From Mesorhizobium amorphae (GTDB lineage Bacteria; Pseudomonadota; Alphaproteobacteria; Rhizobiales; Rhizobiaceae): 14,083 nt of DNA. The first letter of the stretch is position 1. Each line of letters begins with the position of its first letter. The stretch spans positions 1 to 14,083 of the forward strand of contig QFNI01000080.1 in the NCBI GenBank assembly GCA_003240775.1. Direction: 5' to 3'. Below are positions 13,605 through 14,083 of this stretch, piece after piece. The notes beneath the pieces are model-generated. The model made no database searches, had not been told where the DNA came from, and worked only from the letters and a program-made list of their open reading frames with translations. Position numbers and translations under genes: made by a program.

Positions 13605-14083
13605 ATGCCGGAATCCTTATTCGCCATGACGAGCCCGTCGCCCGCTCTTTCGCTTACCCCGTCCGCGCAGGCGGGGCAGGGCACCGGGATCCTGCTCGTC
13701 TTCCTGTCGGCCGTGGTGTGGAGCGGCGGCGGCACGATAGCGCTCTTCCTGCAGGACGCTTCGGGCTGGACGGCGGTGTTCTGGCGCTCGCTCTGGGCCG
13801 CGAGCTTCCTGCTCGGCTTCATGGTCTGGCGCGACGGGGTGGGGGGAACGCTTGCGCTGTTCCGCAACATGGGCCTGCCGGGGCTTGCGGTCGCGGTCTG
13901 CTTCGCCATCGCCGGCAGCACCTTCGTGATCGCCATCGGCTACACCACGATCGCCAACATCGTGCTGATGCAGGCGGGCGTCCCGCTGCTTGCCGCACTC
14001 CTGGGCTTCATCCTCTTCCGCGAACGCGTGCGGGGCACGACCTGGATCGCCATCGCTGCCGTGATCGCGGGCGTCGCCGTGAT
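13605..14083 (+). CDS. EamA/DMT-family transporter (3'-truncated by window edge)
   Basis: The N-terminal half of a drug/metabolite-transporter-type membrane protein runs off the window; about 160 residues are visible. Hydrophobic helices include ILLVFLSAVVWSGGGTIALFL, AVFWRSLWAASFLLGFMVW, LPGLAVAVCFAIAGSTFVIA and NIVLMQAGVPLLAALLGFIL, followed by FRERVRGTTWIAIAAVIAGV. This is the order of the first EamA repeat, with the conserved FRERV loop. ATG 13605 follows a GGAGG 13 nt upstream; ATG 13626 is an in-frame alternative that removes seven residues. It diverges from the GS-like operon across about 140 nt. The substrate is unknown; export of an amino acid or amine is possible from family and context but unproven. 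Confidence 0.87.
   Translation, partial: MPESLFAMTSPSPALSLTPSAQAGQGTGILLVFLSAVVWSGGGTIALFLQDASGWTAVFWRSLWAASFLLGFMVWRDGVGGTLALFRNMGLPGLAVAVCFAIAGSTFVIAIGYTTIANIVLMQAGVPLLAALLGFILFRERVRGTTWIAIAAVIAGVAV

Overview
The window is high-G+C chromosomal DNA with dense, short-spaced gene clusters. The gene content (zwf-pgl-edd Entner-Doudoroff cluster, a GlxA-type AraC regulator, a UvsE endonuclease, a glutamine-synthetase-like/FAD amine-oxidation pair) and the C/G-rich intergenic repeats suggest an alphaproteobacterium. A member near Caulobacterales/Maricaulales is an inference from style only. No rRNA, tRNA or CRISPR array was seen.

Layout. (1) 1-918: 3' part of a GlxA-family AraC regulator. (2) About 860-2757: a clearly A+T-richer island with two overlapping genes, a DUF262 (ParB/GmrSD-N-like, DGQQR motif) protein and an unassigned protein with a HEPN-like R-x4-H motif. 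This is a candidate two-gene defence or toxin-type cassette and the most interesting part of the window. (3) 2760-3157, minus strand: a frameshifted, truncated fasciclin (FAS1) gene remnant. (4) 3300-5389: a RecJ-like DHH phosphoesterase whose stop overlaps the start of uvsE (ATGA), a plausible two-step UV-lesion excision pair. (5) 5390-6014: a repeat-rich convergent spacer. It carries an old tandem duplication that copied the uvsE tail, the spacer and the edd tail, with a MITE-like element bearing 42-nt inverted arms, G-quadruplex motifs and an extra 84-nt hairpin insert. (6) 6015-10005, minus strand: zwf, pgl and edd, a compact operon converting glucose-6-phosphate to 2-keto-3-deoxy-6-phosphogluconate. 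(7) 10342-10731: a small DoxX-family membrane protein. (8) 10742-13461, minus strand: a glutamine-synthetase-like glutamylpolyamine synthetase followed, with a 4-nt overlap, by an FAD-dependent glutamylamine oxidase-like protein, together resembling the first steps of the Puu route. A good sigma70-like promoter lies upstream. (9) 13605-end: the 5' part of an EamA/DMT-family transporter, divergent from (8).

How the genes work together: zwf, pgl and edd give successive reactions of one pathway. The GS-like ligase and FAD oxidase give two successive steps of amine catabolism. The DHH protein and UvsE are translationally coupled and may act together on UV damage. The DUF262/HEPN-like pair looks horizontally acquired.
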